Below, in pieces: positions 47,061-54,803 of a stretch of 64,000 nucleotides of DNA. Source of the DNA: Chthonomonadaceae bacterium. GTDB lineage: Bacteria; Armatimonadota; Chthonomonadetes; Chthonomonadales; Chthonomonadaceae. The notes beneath the pieces are model-generated. The model was not told where the DNA came from. It searched no databases and worked only from the letters and a program-made list of their open reading frames with translations. Positions within the stretch are counted from its first letter, which is position 1. Each line of letters starts with the position of its first letter. The position numbers and the translations under genes were made by a program. Location: assembly GCA_027459665.1 (NCBI GenBank), contig DAIDHN010000007.1, forward strand, positions 1 through 64,000, read 5' to 3'.

Positions 47061-47825
47061 TTAGTGATGACAGACCGAGCAGTTTGTAAGCTGCACAGAG
47101 TGTATGTGATAATCGCGTTTGAGCTGTTCGCCCACTACCAGGTCTTTGCCCTGGTTTTCCCAGTATTCGCCTTGTGCCAATGCGTACTCCCTTGCTGTAA
47201 GGCCGGGGCGGTAATCCGGCTCGCCCGGTTCGCCCACCTGCTTCTTGTAGCCATAGCGCTGCACATCTCGATACAGTTTCCATACATCCTTGCGCGGCGC
47301 CAGGAACTTGCTTGGCTGGCGGTGGCAGTTAAGACAGAAAGACATCCAGAAGGCTTTGGCCTTGTACGTAATCATCATGTGCTGAATGGGGCCGTGGCAG
47401 TTGTTGCAGCTAATGCCGCGCGCTATATGAATATCATGCGGAAAATAAACGAAGCGCGGAAGCCAGTTGAGACGGTTCCAAACAACAGGCTGATTGTCTC
47501 TGTAGCTTCTGCGTATCGGTGCAATGAGCGGGCTGTCTGTCCAGATTTGCGAATGACATGACATGCATATCTGAGTAGAAGGAAGGCCGGGGTTTGGAGA
47601 TTTCTCCACGTAGTTGTGGCAATATCGGCAGTCTATGCCAAGTTCCACTGCATGATGTTCATGGCTGAAAGGTACGGGTTGGGCAAGCGGGGTTCCGACA
47701 TTGGTATTGTAGGGAGATCGGGTAATTGCGCTCCCTACAACCAGCGTGGAGAGAGGCCCAACTACCAGGCCAAGCATAGCTACTTTGGCAATGGTATTAC
47801 TAACCGGACTAAAAACTTGTGCCAT
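47061..47825 (-). CDS. actA: Alternative complex III subunit A, pentahaem cytochrome c
   Basis: A 254-residue protein with an N-terminal membrane helix (AKVAMLGLVVGPLSTLVVG) and five CxxCH sites: CRYCH, CMSCH, CNNCH, CLNCH and, at the very end, CSVCHH. Typical ActA blocks QPVPFSHEHHAVELGIDC and PRFVYFPHDIHIARGISC are present. It is exported and haem-loaded, and carries electrons out of ActB. First gene of the respiratory cluster, preceded by a promoter at 48062-48091. Confidence 0.95.
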   Translation of the reverse strand: MAQVFSPVSNTIAKVAMLGLVVGPLSTLVVGSAITRSPYNTNVGTPLAQPVPFSHEHHAVELGIDCRYCHNYVEKSPNPGLPSTQICMSCHSQIWTDSPLIAPIRRSYRDNQPVVWNRLNWLPRFVYFPHDIHIARGISCNNCHGPIQHMMITYKAKAFWMSFCLNCHRQPSKFLAPRKDVWKLYRDVQRYGYKKQVGEPGEPDYRPGLTAREYALAQGEYWENQGKDLVVGEQLKRDYHIHSVQLTNCSVCHH

Positions 47826-48061
47826 CTACAACACTCCAGGCCGCTCAGGCAGCCCACCAGATTGATTTGTTTTGCGCCATTGTGCCAGCGCTCTCAAGTT
47901 TGTGCATTTTTTCACGATATGAAAAACACATCACCACTACACGATATTTCCCTCATTATTCCCATCCCATGGGGGCATTCAAGCCGAGGGAGATGCCTTT
48001 TCTGTCATGCGATTGGTGCAAAAGGCAACATGGGGTGCTTGCCTTTCTACGCACGGAACAA

Positions 48062-48091
48062 AGTATAGCACATACTCGTAAGGTGATGCAA
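48062..48091 (-). promoter_or_regulatory. Promoter of the alternative complex III / caa3 operon
   Basis: On the minus strand TTGCAT (48086-48091) and TATACT (48062-48067) are spaced by 18 bases, with TG one base upstream of the -10 (extended -10). The transcript would start near 48055, leaving a leader of about 230 nt before actA. The gap 47826-48200 holds this leader and an AT-rich stretch after the GH52 gene; I see no gene or recognised riboswitch in it. Confidence 0.68.
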
Positions 48092-48200
48092 CACTTTTTT
48101 CCCCATTATTTATTTCGAGGTGTCTACCACACTCCCCGTATAATTATTGGCAAAGCTCCCTTATTCCTCTTTATTTTTCTCAGGAGTTTATTTTTTTTGT

Positions 48201-50330
48201 TCATCTTGCATTTTCTTTTTCCAGAAGCCAGAGTACTGCCGTCACTCCGCGCGGATAGTAACGGCTGCCGCACACAACCCCATCGAGTATCTGGTCACTC
48301 CAGCCCCAGTAAATATTGCGTTTATCAAGCAGCCAGTTCACATGGGCGCGGTCGGCATCTGCGCTCACGCTCCTGCCCAGAATGTGGCGCGCAATAAACT
48401 GGCACAGGTATATTTTGCTCAGCCATGAATTGCGTGCGGTGCTGGAAAGTTTCCAGCCCCCGTCTGGAAAAAGGCATATGCCCGGCTTGAGTATAGAATC
48501 GAGGTGTGCGCCCAGCTGGCGTATCAGCACACCAAATTTGCCACCTGCATCCAGCGCTTCCGGGCAGCCTGCAAACAATGGAAATATCAGGCCTTCTATG
48601 GCAGGAATAATGCGAGCAGGCGTTTCTCCTTCCAGAATGGCAGGCAGCGAGCCGTCGGGCTGTATGCATCGGCCAAGCGCACCGGCAGAGCGCACCGCCT
48701 GTTCTGCGGCCTGGCCTGCAGCTTCAATATGCCCTGCAGAGCGAAACAGCTTCTCAAGAGCCACGCAGGCGGCCCATATCTTCAGGGTAAGGTATGCATT
48801 GGCGCGTGCCTGCCCAAGCGACTCGTTCAAGCTGTCGTATGTAGTAATTTCAGCGCCGCCTGCGGTACGGCTGCTTTCCATCTGCATCATGCCTGTGCGC
48901 CTGGCTGGTTCGGGATGATCACGGTTGAGAAGCGACTGCAGGCACTCTTGCAGCAATCCAAGACGGGAATCGCGCCAAGCTGTGTCTCCTGATGCTGCAC
49001 AATACACTGTAGCACAGCAAATCCAGTTCACCAGTTGTTCGCATGTCATATGTGAAAAACAGCCTTTTTTGCCCGACTGCTCGTAAGAAGAGTGGCCCGG
49101 CCTTGAAAAGATGTTTGCCACCCCCATATCGTGTGTAAAGCTGATACCGCCCGGATGCATGGCTGCATCGCCGCAAGCGCTCACCTGGTCGTGATAGCTG
49201 TACCTTTCTGCCCAAAGGTCTAGTGCATTGCGTACCACCCACGGGTTCTGCTTCATCTCAAAAAACAGATGGTCTACGGTGAGGTCGAGGGTGTTCATCA
49301 TTCTGTACTCTCCCTCGTTCACCACCCACAGAGGCTTTGCTTCATGTTCCAGCAGCTGGGTGCTGCCATAATAGGCATGCAGTGCGTGTGCCAGCATCCA
49401 TTTCTGGTCATCAGAAAGGTGTGCAGGTGCAAAATTTGCATCCGCCTCTTCTGCCTGCTGCTTCAATGAATCAAAGTGCTGCAGAGCATATTCGGCAGCT
49501 TCTTCAATGTTGCCAAAATACTTTGTGTACAAGTAGCGCGCAGGCAGGTTTGCGGTGACAATGCCCTCGCGGTAGAAGCAGAAAGCCATGCGAAACGTAC
49601 AGATCTCCCCAGGTGGCACAGTAAACAATACAGCGCCGGTGCTGCCTATGCCAAAGGCTCGGTTTTGGCTGGGAAATGCATTCAGCAGGTCTTCCAGTGT
49701 AAACCCAAGCGCCCCTTCAGCCCCATCATGCCGCGTTGCCATTGCGCTCCAAAGCCCCTGCCCCACGCCCTTCAAGTCGTATCCAGAGTCTTCTATGCGG
49801 CGCATGCCCAGCCCCTGTGGGTCGCCGCCAAACCCGGCAAAAGCAATGCGTTCACGACTGCAGCCGCGGTTGTCTACAACAAGTTCTGCCAGAATCGCGG
49901 GCAGAAGCGCATGACGCAGCTCCGCCTCAGAGGCATCGCGAGGGTCAGGAAGGCATGGAACAGGCGTATAAAGAGCAAAACTCATATCGGGCGCCTGCCA
50001 GACATCGGTTCCTGCTCCAAGCCGCCTCTGCAGCACAGAGTCGGCAAAAGCATTCAATGGAATGCGGTCTCGTTTCGCTTCTTCTATGCCTTCTCCCGAT
50101 TCTGCATCTCCCAAATAGCGTTCTGCCTCCTGGGCAGCCTCTGCGCCGTGGTAAAAGGGAAGGGCCTCAAAACAGTCTCCCAATCTGCTCTGCAAACCTA
50201 TATACACCGACTGGCCTGCAGGTGCGCCTGCTTCCAGCCCAAACCCTCCTGAAGCGCCCTTGCACCCCAGCGTGAAACTGGCGAATGCTCCTGCGGGAGA
50301 GTGGTGTGCATTGTAGAAAAGCGGCTGCAT
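48201..50330 (-). CDS. Glycoside hydrolase family 52 beta-xylosidase
   Basis: A 709-residue protein, the size of GH52 enzymes (about 705). It starts LFYNAHHSPAGAFASFTLG, the family opening, and keeps LLEHEAKPLWVVNEGEYRMM and GGAEITTYDSLNESLGQAR. By comparison with Geobacillus XynB2 (nucleophile Glu335, acid/base Asp495), Glu339 and Asp499 here are the catalytic pair. The enzyme cuts xylose from the non-reducing end of xylo-oligosaccharides with retention. No signal peptide is visible, so it acts in the cytoplasm on imported oligomers. It follows a pseudopilin and a small lipoprotein gene under a LacI regulator, and xylA lies 4.5 kb away. GH52 is a small family, mostly known from Bacillales, so lateral origin is possible. 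Confidence 0.95.
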   Translation of the reverse strand: MQPLFYNAHHSPAGAFASFTLGCKGASGGFGLEAGAPAGQSVYIGLQSRLGDCFEALPFYHGAEAAQEAERYLGDAESGEGIEEAKRDRIPLNAFADSVLQRRLGAGTDVWQAPDMSFALYTPVPCLPDPRDASEAELRHALLPAILAELVVDNRGCSRERIAFAGFGGDPQGLGMRRIEDSGYDLKGVGQGLWSAMATRHDGAEGALGFTLEDLLNAFPSQNRAFGIGSTGAVLFTVPPGEICTFRMAFCFYREGIVTANLPARYLYTKYFGNIEEAAEYALQHFDSLKQQAEEADANFAPAHLSDDQKWMLAHALHAYYGSTQLLEHEAKPLWVVNEGEYRMMNTLDLTVDHLFFEMKQNPWVVRNALDLWAERYSYHDQVSACGDAAMHPGGISFTHDMGVANIFSRPGHSSYEQSGKKGCFSHMTCEQLVNWICCATVYCAASGDTAWRDSRLGLLQECLQSLLNRDHPEPARRTGMMQMESSRTAGGAEITTYDSLNESLGQARANAYLTLKIWAACVALEKLFRSAGHIEAAGQAAEQAVRSAGALGRCIQPDGSLPAILEGETPARIIPAIEGLIFPLFAGCPEALDAGGKFGVLIRQLGAHLDSILKPGICLFPDGGWKLSSTARNSWLSKIYLCQFIARHILGRSVSADADRAHVNWLLDKRNIYWGWSDQILDGVVCGSRYYPRGVTAVLWLLEKENAR

Positions 50331-50403
50331 AAAAACTCCTGTCTTTGTGGTTATGTACGGGGGCCGGCATATGCTGGCAGATGTTTAGAGGTTTGTCAGA
50401 ATG

Positions 50404-50438
50404 ATACCCGTGCCGCATAAAGAAATCGGTACGGGTAT
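50404..50438 (-). other. Hairpin between the small lipoprotein gene and the GH52 gene
   Basis: ATACCCGTGCCG (50404-50415) pairs with CGGTACGGGTAT (50427-50438) through 12 pairs including one G-T. It lies in the 131-base gap and has no T run, so it may modulate rather than end transcription. Confidence 0.6.
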
Positions 50439-50461
50439 TGCTGCCAAGTTTGGCTTACAGA

Positions 50462-50689
50462 TTATTTGCTGTTTCCCTGGCCCTGCATGTTTGCCACAGA
50501 GTCATGTGCTTTCAGCTGGCCCAGCGCCATTGCCTTTGCCTGGGGAGGCATATGGGGGTTGTTCTGAATTGCCTGCACCTGCTGCTGGTATGTTTGCTGT
50601 ATGGTTTGCTTGCGCTGCCCCTGCTGATGACAGCCTGCCGCCATAAGCATAACTGCTGCCAGCAGACAAAGGGCATGGTTTTTTTGCAT
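50462..50689 (-). CDS. Small lipoprotein
   Basis: A 75-residue protein. KNHALCLLAAVMLMAAGC is a lipoprotein signal with the lipobox MAAGC. The mature part is about 57 polar residues (QTYQQQVQAIQNNPHMPPQ, then AKAMALGQLKAHDS), rich in glutamine and probably helical. ATG has AGGAG eight bases upstream. It lies between the pseudopilin and the GH52 gene, in the place where the other LacI cassette has small single-helix proteins, although the sequences do not match. Unknown family; a small partner of the pseudopilin is a guess from position. Confidence 0.75.
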   Translation of the reverse strand: MQKNHALCLLAAVMLMAAGCHQQGQRKQTIQQTYQQQVQAIQNNPHMPPQAKAMALGQLKAHDSVANMQGQGNSK

Positions 50690-50709
50690 AGGTTTCTCCT
50701 GTGTGCCCT

Positions 50710-50740
50710 GCCTGCCTCTGCACTTGCTGCAGAGGCAGGC
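50710..50740 (-). other. Perfect 13-bp hairpin directly after the second pseudopilin gene
   Basis: GCCTGCCTCTGCA (50710-50722) is exactly complementary to TGCAGAGGCAGGC (50728-50740), with a five-base loop. It begins ten bases after the pilin stop codon. Arm length and distance match the hairpin after the first pilin gene (4108-4145), while the sequence is unrelated. No T run follows. Confidence 0.78.
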
Positions 50741-50750
50741 GAGAGGTTAT

Positions 50751-51542
50751 TTAGTACGGGTACCAGCCCTGTGAAGTCCATGTAGCTGCCGGTCCGCAGT
50801 CTATGTAGATATTCTTGTACCACATAATGCTGCCCTTGGCCATCGCTTTCACATGCCCGTCTGCAAAGGCAACATTGGTGGTATTGGTATGCCGGTACCT
50901 CGGATGCATATTGCAGTCTGCCCATGCCGGATTGTTGTAGCCCTGCATGTCGCAGTCGAATTTGTTTGCAATCTCACTTCCATCCCGCACCTGCGGCTTG
51001 CCTATGTACGCGGTCCAGTCCCACTCCCAGGTAGTAAAGTATGGGTAGCTCCAGGTTGCCGCATTGCGCCCTTTTTCACAGAGGATAATTTTATCTGCAG
51101 GGGTATCTACAATGGCCAGCGAGTTACTTGCGTTGGTGCCGCCATTCCAGTTATCAGGAAACAGGTCGTGATGCACGCCATAGATTTCGCCCTGGTTTGG
51201 GTCTGGGAAACTGGGGCAGCGATAAATGCCGCTTGTTCCCCAGCTTTCGCCGTTTGCAGCATGGTCTCCGTTTTTCACGTAGGGCCATATCAGTGCATAC
51301 CAGTCCATCTGCACTACGTTGGTGCTGCCCCCTCCATACTGCGATTGCGGGTAGTACTCGTCGTAGTCTTGCACGTACATGGCAATGCCCAGGCTGATCT
51401 GTTTTTCGTTTGAGACGCAGGTTATGGCGCGGGCCTTTTCACGTGCCTGTGCAAACACTGGGAAGAGAATGGCCGCCAAGATTGCGATGATTGCGATTAC
51501 TACCAGCAGTTCAATCAGAGTAAATGCATGTTTTCGTTGCAT
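50751..51542 (-). CDS. Type IV pilin-like (pseudopilin) protein, DUF1559 / H-X9-DG type
   Basis: About 263 residues from ATG 51542, which has AGGAGG eight bases before it; the frame opens seven codons earlier. The leader MQRKHA is followed by FTLIELLVVIAIIAILAAIL, then FPVFAQAREKARAITC, and soon MYVQDYDEYYPQ. The C-terminal motif RHTNTTNVAFADGHV fits H-X9-DG exactly. The helix region is nearly identical to that of the 4155-5063 gene, while the globular part differs, as expected if the outer domain is adapted to different ligands. It is the first gene after the LacI regulator and precedes a lipoprotein and the GH52 xylosidase. Confidence 0.9.
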   Translation of the reverse strand: MQRKHAFTLIELLVVIAIIAILAAILFPVFAQAREKARAITCVSNEKQISLGIAMYVQDYDEYYPQSQYGGGSTNVVQMDWYALIWPYVKNGDHAANGESWGTSGIYRCPSFPDPNQGEIYGVHHDLFPDNWNGGTNASNSLAIVDTPADKIILCEKGRNAATWSYPYFTTWEWDWTAYIGKPQVRDGSEIANKFDCDMQGYNNPAWADCNMHPRYRHTNTTNVAFADGHVKAMAKGSIMWYKNIYIDCGPAATWTSQGWYPY

Positions 51543-51616
51543 TGTGAAACCTCCTGACCACAATGGCCGTTTTTGATGATGGTTACCCCTGTTATTAGAA
51601 GTATTGCCTTGCCCTT

Positions 51617-52642
51617 TCAGGCGCTTTTGCCGACAGCCAGTTTCACCGGCAGTCGAACATGGGTTGGAAGTTTTGCACCCCCGAGTGCGTCTTCCAGTAA
51701 ATGTATTGCTGTGCGCGCCACCTCATGCCAGGGAGCTTCTATGGTAGTGAGCTGCCCTTTCAGCCCTGGCGGGGGCGGCAAATGGTCAAACCCTGTCACT
51801 GCAATATCATGCGGGTTTTTAATGCCCTGGTTTCTGCAGTACTGCAACAGCATATACGCCCTGTGATCGCACCAGCACAAAGCAGCAGTCGGCCTTTGCT
51901 GGCCGGGGCGTTTTTTCCATTCTGCAAGCCAGTTCTCCATTTTGGCAGGCCATTTGCCAGAAACATCATCTGGCTGACCTGCCGGTTCCAACTCTACTTC
52001 TAATCGCAAACCATGTGCGGCGGCGAAGTTTTCTACCGTCTGCCGCCTTGTTTGCAGAGAAGAAATCACCCTGCTGCTGTCAAAATAAACTAGACGCCTA
52101 TGCCCGTTTGCATAGAGCCTCTGCAGCAACAACAGCATGCCTGCCTCGTCGTCCACTTCTACGGTGCAAAAAGAAGCAAGACGCGCCTCCATGCTGATGA
52201 TGGGCAGGGTTTCGGGCCGAAGCCCCTGCAAAACCGGGTCTTGCGGGTACGTCCAGAGTACCAGTCCATCTACCCTTCGGTCGGTAAGGCGGGCACGTGT
52301 TTCAAGTGCAGTAAGGCTGGGGCGTTTCTGAAAAAAGAGCAGTTCCCGGCCAATTTCATGGCATCCATCGAAAAGCCCTCCCAGAATTGCATGAAAAAAC
52401 GGGTTGTCGCCTCCCAGGTAATTGTAGCCTGCATAGAAGCCGATTACTTCGGTGCTCTGTGTTCTCAGCGAACGTGCTACAGCGTTGGGCTGGTACTCCA
52501 GCTGCCGCACTGCTTCTTCTACACGCAGTCGCGTCGCCTCGGATATACGCGATCGCTCTGCCTGCCCGCGCACAACAGCTGAGGCAGTCATGATGCTCAC
52601 GCCGGCGTTTTCGGCAACATCCCTGAGTGTAATGCGTTTCAC
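51617..52642 (-). CDS. LacI/GalR-family transcriptional regulator, probably of xylo-oligosaccharide use
   Basis: A 341-residue protein starting at GTG 52642 with AAAGGTG upstream. The helix-turn-helix is ITLRDVAENAGVSIMTASAVV, the hinge YQPNAVARSLRTQSTEV, and the sensor domain runs from about residue 60 (VIGFYAGYNYLGGDNPFF, VDGLVLWTYP, NGHRRLVYFDSSR, PHDIAVTGFDHLPPP). Glu, Asp and aromatic residues line such pockets, but the ligand cannot be read from sequence. The GH52 xylosidase downstream suggests a xylose-related effector. Promoter and operator overlap (52682-52720), implying self-control. 74 bases separate it from the pseudopilin gene. Confidence 0.92.
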   Translation of the reverse strand: MKRITLRDVAENAGVSIMTASAVVRGQAERSRISEATRLRVEEAVRQLEYQPNAVARSLRTQSTEVIGFYAGYNYLGGDNPFFHAILGGLFDGCHEIGRELLFFQKRPSLTALETRARLTDRRVDGLVLWTYPQDPVLQGLRPETLPIISMEARLASFCTVEVDDEAGMLLLLQRLYANGHRRLVYFDSSRVISSLQTRRQTVENFAAAHGLRLEVELEPAGQPDDVSGKWPAKMENWLAEWKKRPGQQRPTAALCWCDHRAYMLLQYCRNQGIKNPHDIAVTGFDHLPPPPGLKGQLTTIEAPWHEVARTAIHLLEDALGGAKLPTHVRLPVKLAVGKSA

Positions 52643-52681
52643 CGTTCACCTTTTACACAATTGGAACTGCTTTAATGATAA

Positions 52682-52720
52682 AGCATAGTGTATTGTAACG
52701 CACAATGCTCTAAATGTCAA
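52682..52720 (-). promoter_or_regulatory. Sigma-70 promoter with overlapping LacI-type operator
   Basis: On the minus strand TTGACA (52715-52720) and TACAAT (52692-52697) have 17-base spacing. The -10 box lies inside the palindrome ATTGTGCGTTACAAT (52692-52706, plus-strand form ATTGTAACGCACAAT), and a wider imperfect repeat AGCATAGTG / CACAATGCT (52682-52690, 52701-52709) surrounds it. A repressor bound here would block the polymerase. The remaining 260-base gap 52643-52902 is AT-rich and shows no gene. Confidence 0.78.
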
Positions 52721-52902
52721 TAAGAATACGATTAATATTGATTGTTTTTTTGATATTTTATAATTTATTTAAATGAACGCAGCGTTTTACTGTGTAAATT
52801 ATTCGGCAATTTCTGAATATATACCTGCATTTTTTTGCATTAAAAATCAACAGCTTCTTCAACAAGCGCCAAACAGAGCGATATTTACAGCAGCAGAATT
52901 TG

Positions 52903-53793
52903 CTACACAGAACTTTGCCAAATATTGGCAATGCGTGCAAACTCTTGCAGCGACAAGGTTTCTCCCCGCCTGCCTCCATCTATGCCAGCCAGCTGCAGCA
53001 GCGTTTCAGCTTTTGCCCTGTCTTGCATGGTCAGCCCTAATTCAAACGAAGCGGGAGCTCTCAGCAGCGCATTGAGCAGTGTTTTGCGTCTCTGGCCAAA
53101 GGCCGCACGCACAAGATGAAAAAACAGGCGCTCATCTGCCACTGCAATGGCGCCCTCGGCAAGGGGTTCCAGCACCAATATAGATGAGGTAATCTCTGGG
53201 GCAGGATAGAATACAGATGGAGAAACTGATCCGGCTATAAAAGCACGTGCCTGAAACTGCACAAACAGCGAAAGCGAACCATACTCAGGGGTGTCGGGCA
53301 ATGCGGTGGCGCGTTTTGCAACTTCCTGCTGTACCAGAAGCACTATGCGCTCTATGCGAGTTCGATGGTTCAGCAGCTTCTCCAAAATCGGTGTGGTGAT
53401 GTAGTAGGGAATGTTTGCGGCCACTATGCCGCGTTTTACTCCGAAAGCCTTGTCGAGCAAAGCGGCCGTGTCTTGCAGCATAAAGTCGGCATGCATGCGT
53501 TCCAGCCTGGGCGCCTGCGCCAGGGTCTCATCCAATGCAGGCAGCAAATGCCTGTCTATTTCTAGTGTTAACACATGTTCGGCCTGATCGCACAAGGCAA
53601 GAGTGAGCGCGCCCAGCCCGGTTCCTATCTCAAGCACGGGGGTTTGCGGGGTAATTCTGGCAGATGCTGCAATGCGGTCGCGTACATTGCGGTCTATTAA
53701 AAAGTTTTGCCCCAGTCTTTTTTGAGGGCGCATTCCATGCCGCTGCATAAGCGCGCGCACCTCGGTGGGCACAAGAGGGTCTGGTGTTGTCAT
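52903..53793 (-). CDS. rsmA: 16S rRNA dimethyladenosine transferase (m6,2-A1518/A1519)
   Basis: About 296 residues from ATG 53793, aligning with the start of the Bacillus enzyme. It dimethylates two adjacent adenines near the 3' end of 16S rRNA with S-adenosylmethionine. Seen: KRLGQNFLIDRNVRDRI (family opening), VLEIGTGLGALTLAL (SAM loop), VLTLEIDRHLLPAL (acidic SAM-ribose residue), AANIPYYITTPILEKLL (N-x-P-Y catalytic motif), and the C-terminal RAAFGQRRKTLLNAL. The gene sits immediately after the terminator-like hairpin of the G5/3D gene, with no ribosome site visible, so its expression may be unusual. The pair G5/3D-rsmA matches the Bacillus yabE-rnmV-ksgA order without rnmV. Confidence 0.96.
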   Translation of the reverse strand: MTTPDPLVPTEVRALMQRHGMRPQKRLGQNFLIDRNVRDRIAASARITPQTPVLEIGTGLGALTLALCDQAEHVLTLEIDRHLLPALDETLAQAPRLERMHADFMLQDTAALLDKAFGVKRGIVAANIPYYITTPILEKLLNHRTRIERIVLLVQQEVAKRATALPDTPEYGSLSLFVQFQARAFIAGSVSPSVFYPAPEITSSILVLEPLAEGAIAVADERLFFHLVRAAFGQRRKTLLNALLRAPASFELGLTMQDRAKAETLLQLAGIDGGRRGETLSLQEFARIANIWQSSV

Positions 53794-53804
53794 AAGCAAT
53801 TAGA

Positions 53805-53833
53805 AAACGGCTTCTGCAATGCAGAAGCCGTTT
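53805..53833 (-). terminator. Terminator-like hairpin 11 bases before rsmA
   Basis: On the minus strand a perfect 13-bp stem, AAACGGCTTCTGC with GCAGAAGCCGTTT (three-base loop), is followed by TCTAATTGCTT. It lies 18 bases after the stop of the G5/3D gene and ends 11 bases before the rsmA ATG, too close to leave room for a separate promoter. Confidence 0.78.
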
Positions 53834-53851
53834 GTTTGGCAAGAACAATGA

Positions 53852-54508
53852 TCAGTTGAGTATATGTACGCACACCATGCCTCTGTCTGAAAGATTGCGG
53901 CAGGGATGTGCAGCAGAGATGCATAAATCGATGCGGTCGCCTTTGATAGCGCCGCCGGTATCGCCTGCTACAGCGTAACCATAACCGTCTATGTAAAGAC
54001 GAGTGCCTAAAGGAATCACTCGCGGGTCTACTGCTACCACCCCAAATCTGCTCCTAAGGCCGCTTGCTGTTCTTCGACCATTGGCGCGGTATTTAGTGGC
54101 CATAAGCCAAAGCACCCGCCTGCCGGAGAAATAGCCTCTGGAAGGCAGACGACGGTTGACTCCTTCACGCAGTATTTCTGGCCGGGAATGTTTCAGAATG
54201 TGCAGGGCCGTTTCTTTTCGCACCCCGTCTGAATACACCCGGTACACGCGTTCTGCAAGACCATTGCGGCCATGCTGAATTATTTTTCTAACCCCGGTAC
54301 GCATGTTAAGCGTGTGATGTATCACTACGCTATAGCGTATGGGTATTCGCACTACCACTTTATGCGCACGCGCATCCGGGTGGTGTTTCCGGGCAGAACT
54401 AGCCTCACGGGTATGTGAGGGAGGCGCAGCATCTACAGGGGATGCCATGCAGAGCGCTGTCATACCGGCAAAAGCCAGCAGTACAGGCGCTGCGAAAATG
54501 CGGGGCAT
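53852..54508 (-). CDS. Secreted G5 and 3D domain protein (YabE/RpfB-like)
   Basis: A 218-residue protein with a Sec signal (LLAFAGMTALCMASPVDAA). Residues about 48-110 (KVVVRIPIRYSVVIHHTLN, YRVYSDGVRKETALHIL) form a G5 domain, which binds peptidoglycan or zinc. Residues about 135-215 are a 3D domain with MATKYRANGRRTASG, VAVDPRVIPLGTRLYIDG and AGDTGGAIKGDRIDLC, including the three aspartates of the family (double-psi beta barrel, like lytic transglycosylase MltA). It probably cuts or remodels peptidoglycan during growth or resuscitation. GGAGGAC lies six to seven bases before ATG. Upstream neighbour of rsmA as in Firmicutes. Confidence 0.88.
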   Translation of the reverse strand: MPRIFAAPVLLAFAGMTALCMASPVDAAPPSHTREASSARKHHPDARAHKVVVRIPIRYSVVIHHTLNMRTGVRKIIQHGRNGLAERVYRVYSDGVRKETALHILKHSRPEILREGVNRRLPSRGYFSGRRVLWLMATKYRANGRRTASGLRSRFGVVAVDPRVIPLGTRLYIDGYGYAVAGDTGGAIKGDRIDLCISAAHPCRNLSDRGMVCVHILN

Positions 54509-54558
54509 TTCGCAGTCCTCCTTTCCATTCTTTCGGTGGTTCTGTCTTGCCGGGGCAC

Positions 54559-54587
54559 AGTTTACCAGTTTGCATTGCTGTTGTCAA
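54559..54587 (-). promoter_or_regulatory. Sigma-70 promoter of the G5/3D gene
   Basis: On the minus strand TTGACA (54582-54587) and TAAACT (54559-54564) are spaced by 17 bases; the start would be near 54552 with a leader of about 44 nt. Confidence 0.8.
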
Positions 54588-54732
54588 GTAAAAAATGTAT
54601 AATTATGTCTGTATAAATACTATTAATGATATTTGTTTTTATTTGATGCCCAATAAACATACTGTAAAAAAGTATTTGAATCTACTGTTTTTTTAAATAA
54701 TTTGTTCTGGCAGCAGTTTTATGGCACAAAGC

Positions 54733-54774
54733 AAACAGTGCAGCGGCGCAATTGCATAAGCCGCCGCACTGTTT
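54733..54774 (-). terminator. Terminator after xylA
   Basis: AAACAGTGCAGCGGC (54733-54747) pairs with GCCGCCGCACTGTTT (54760-54774) with one mismatch; TTTGCTTTG follows on the minus strand. It lies 30 bases after the xylA stop. Confidence 0.78.
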
Positions 54775-54803
54775 TATTCAAGCAGACACAGCGCCTGTGC
54801 TGC

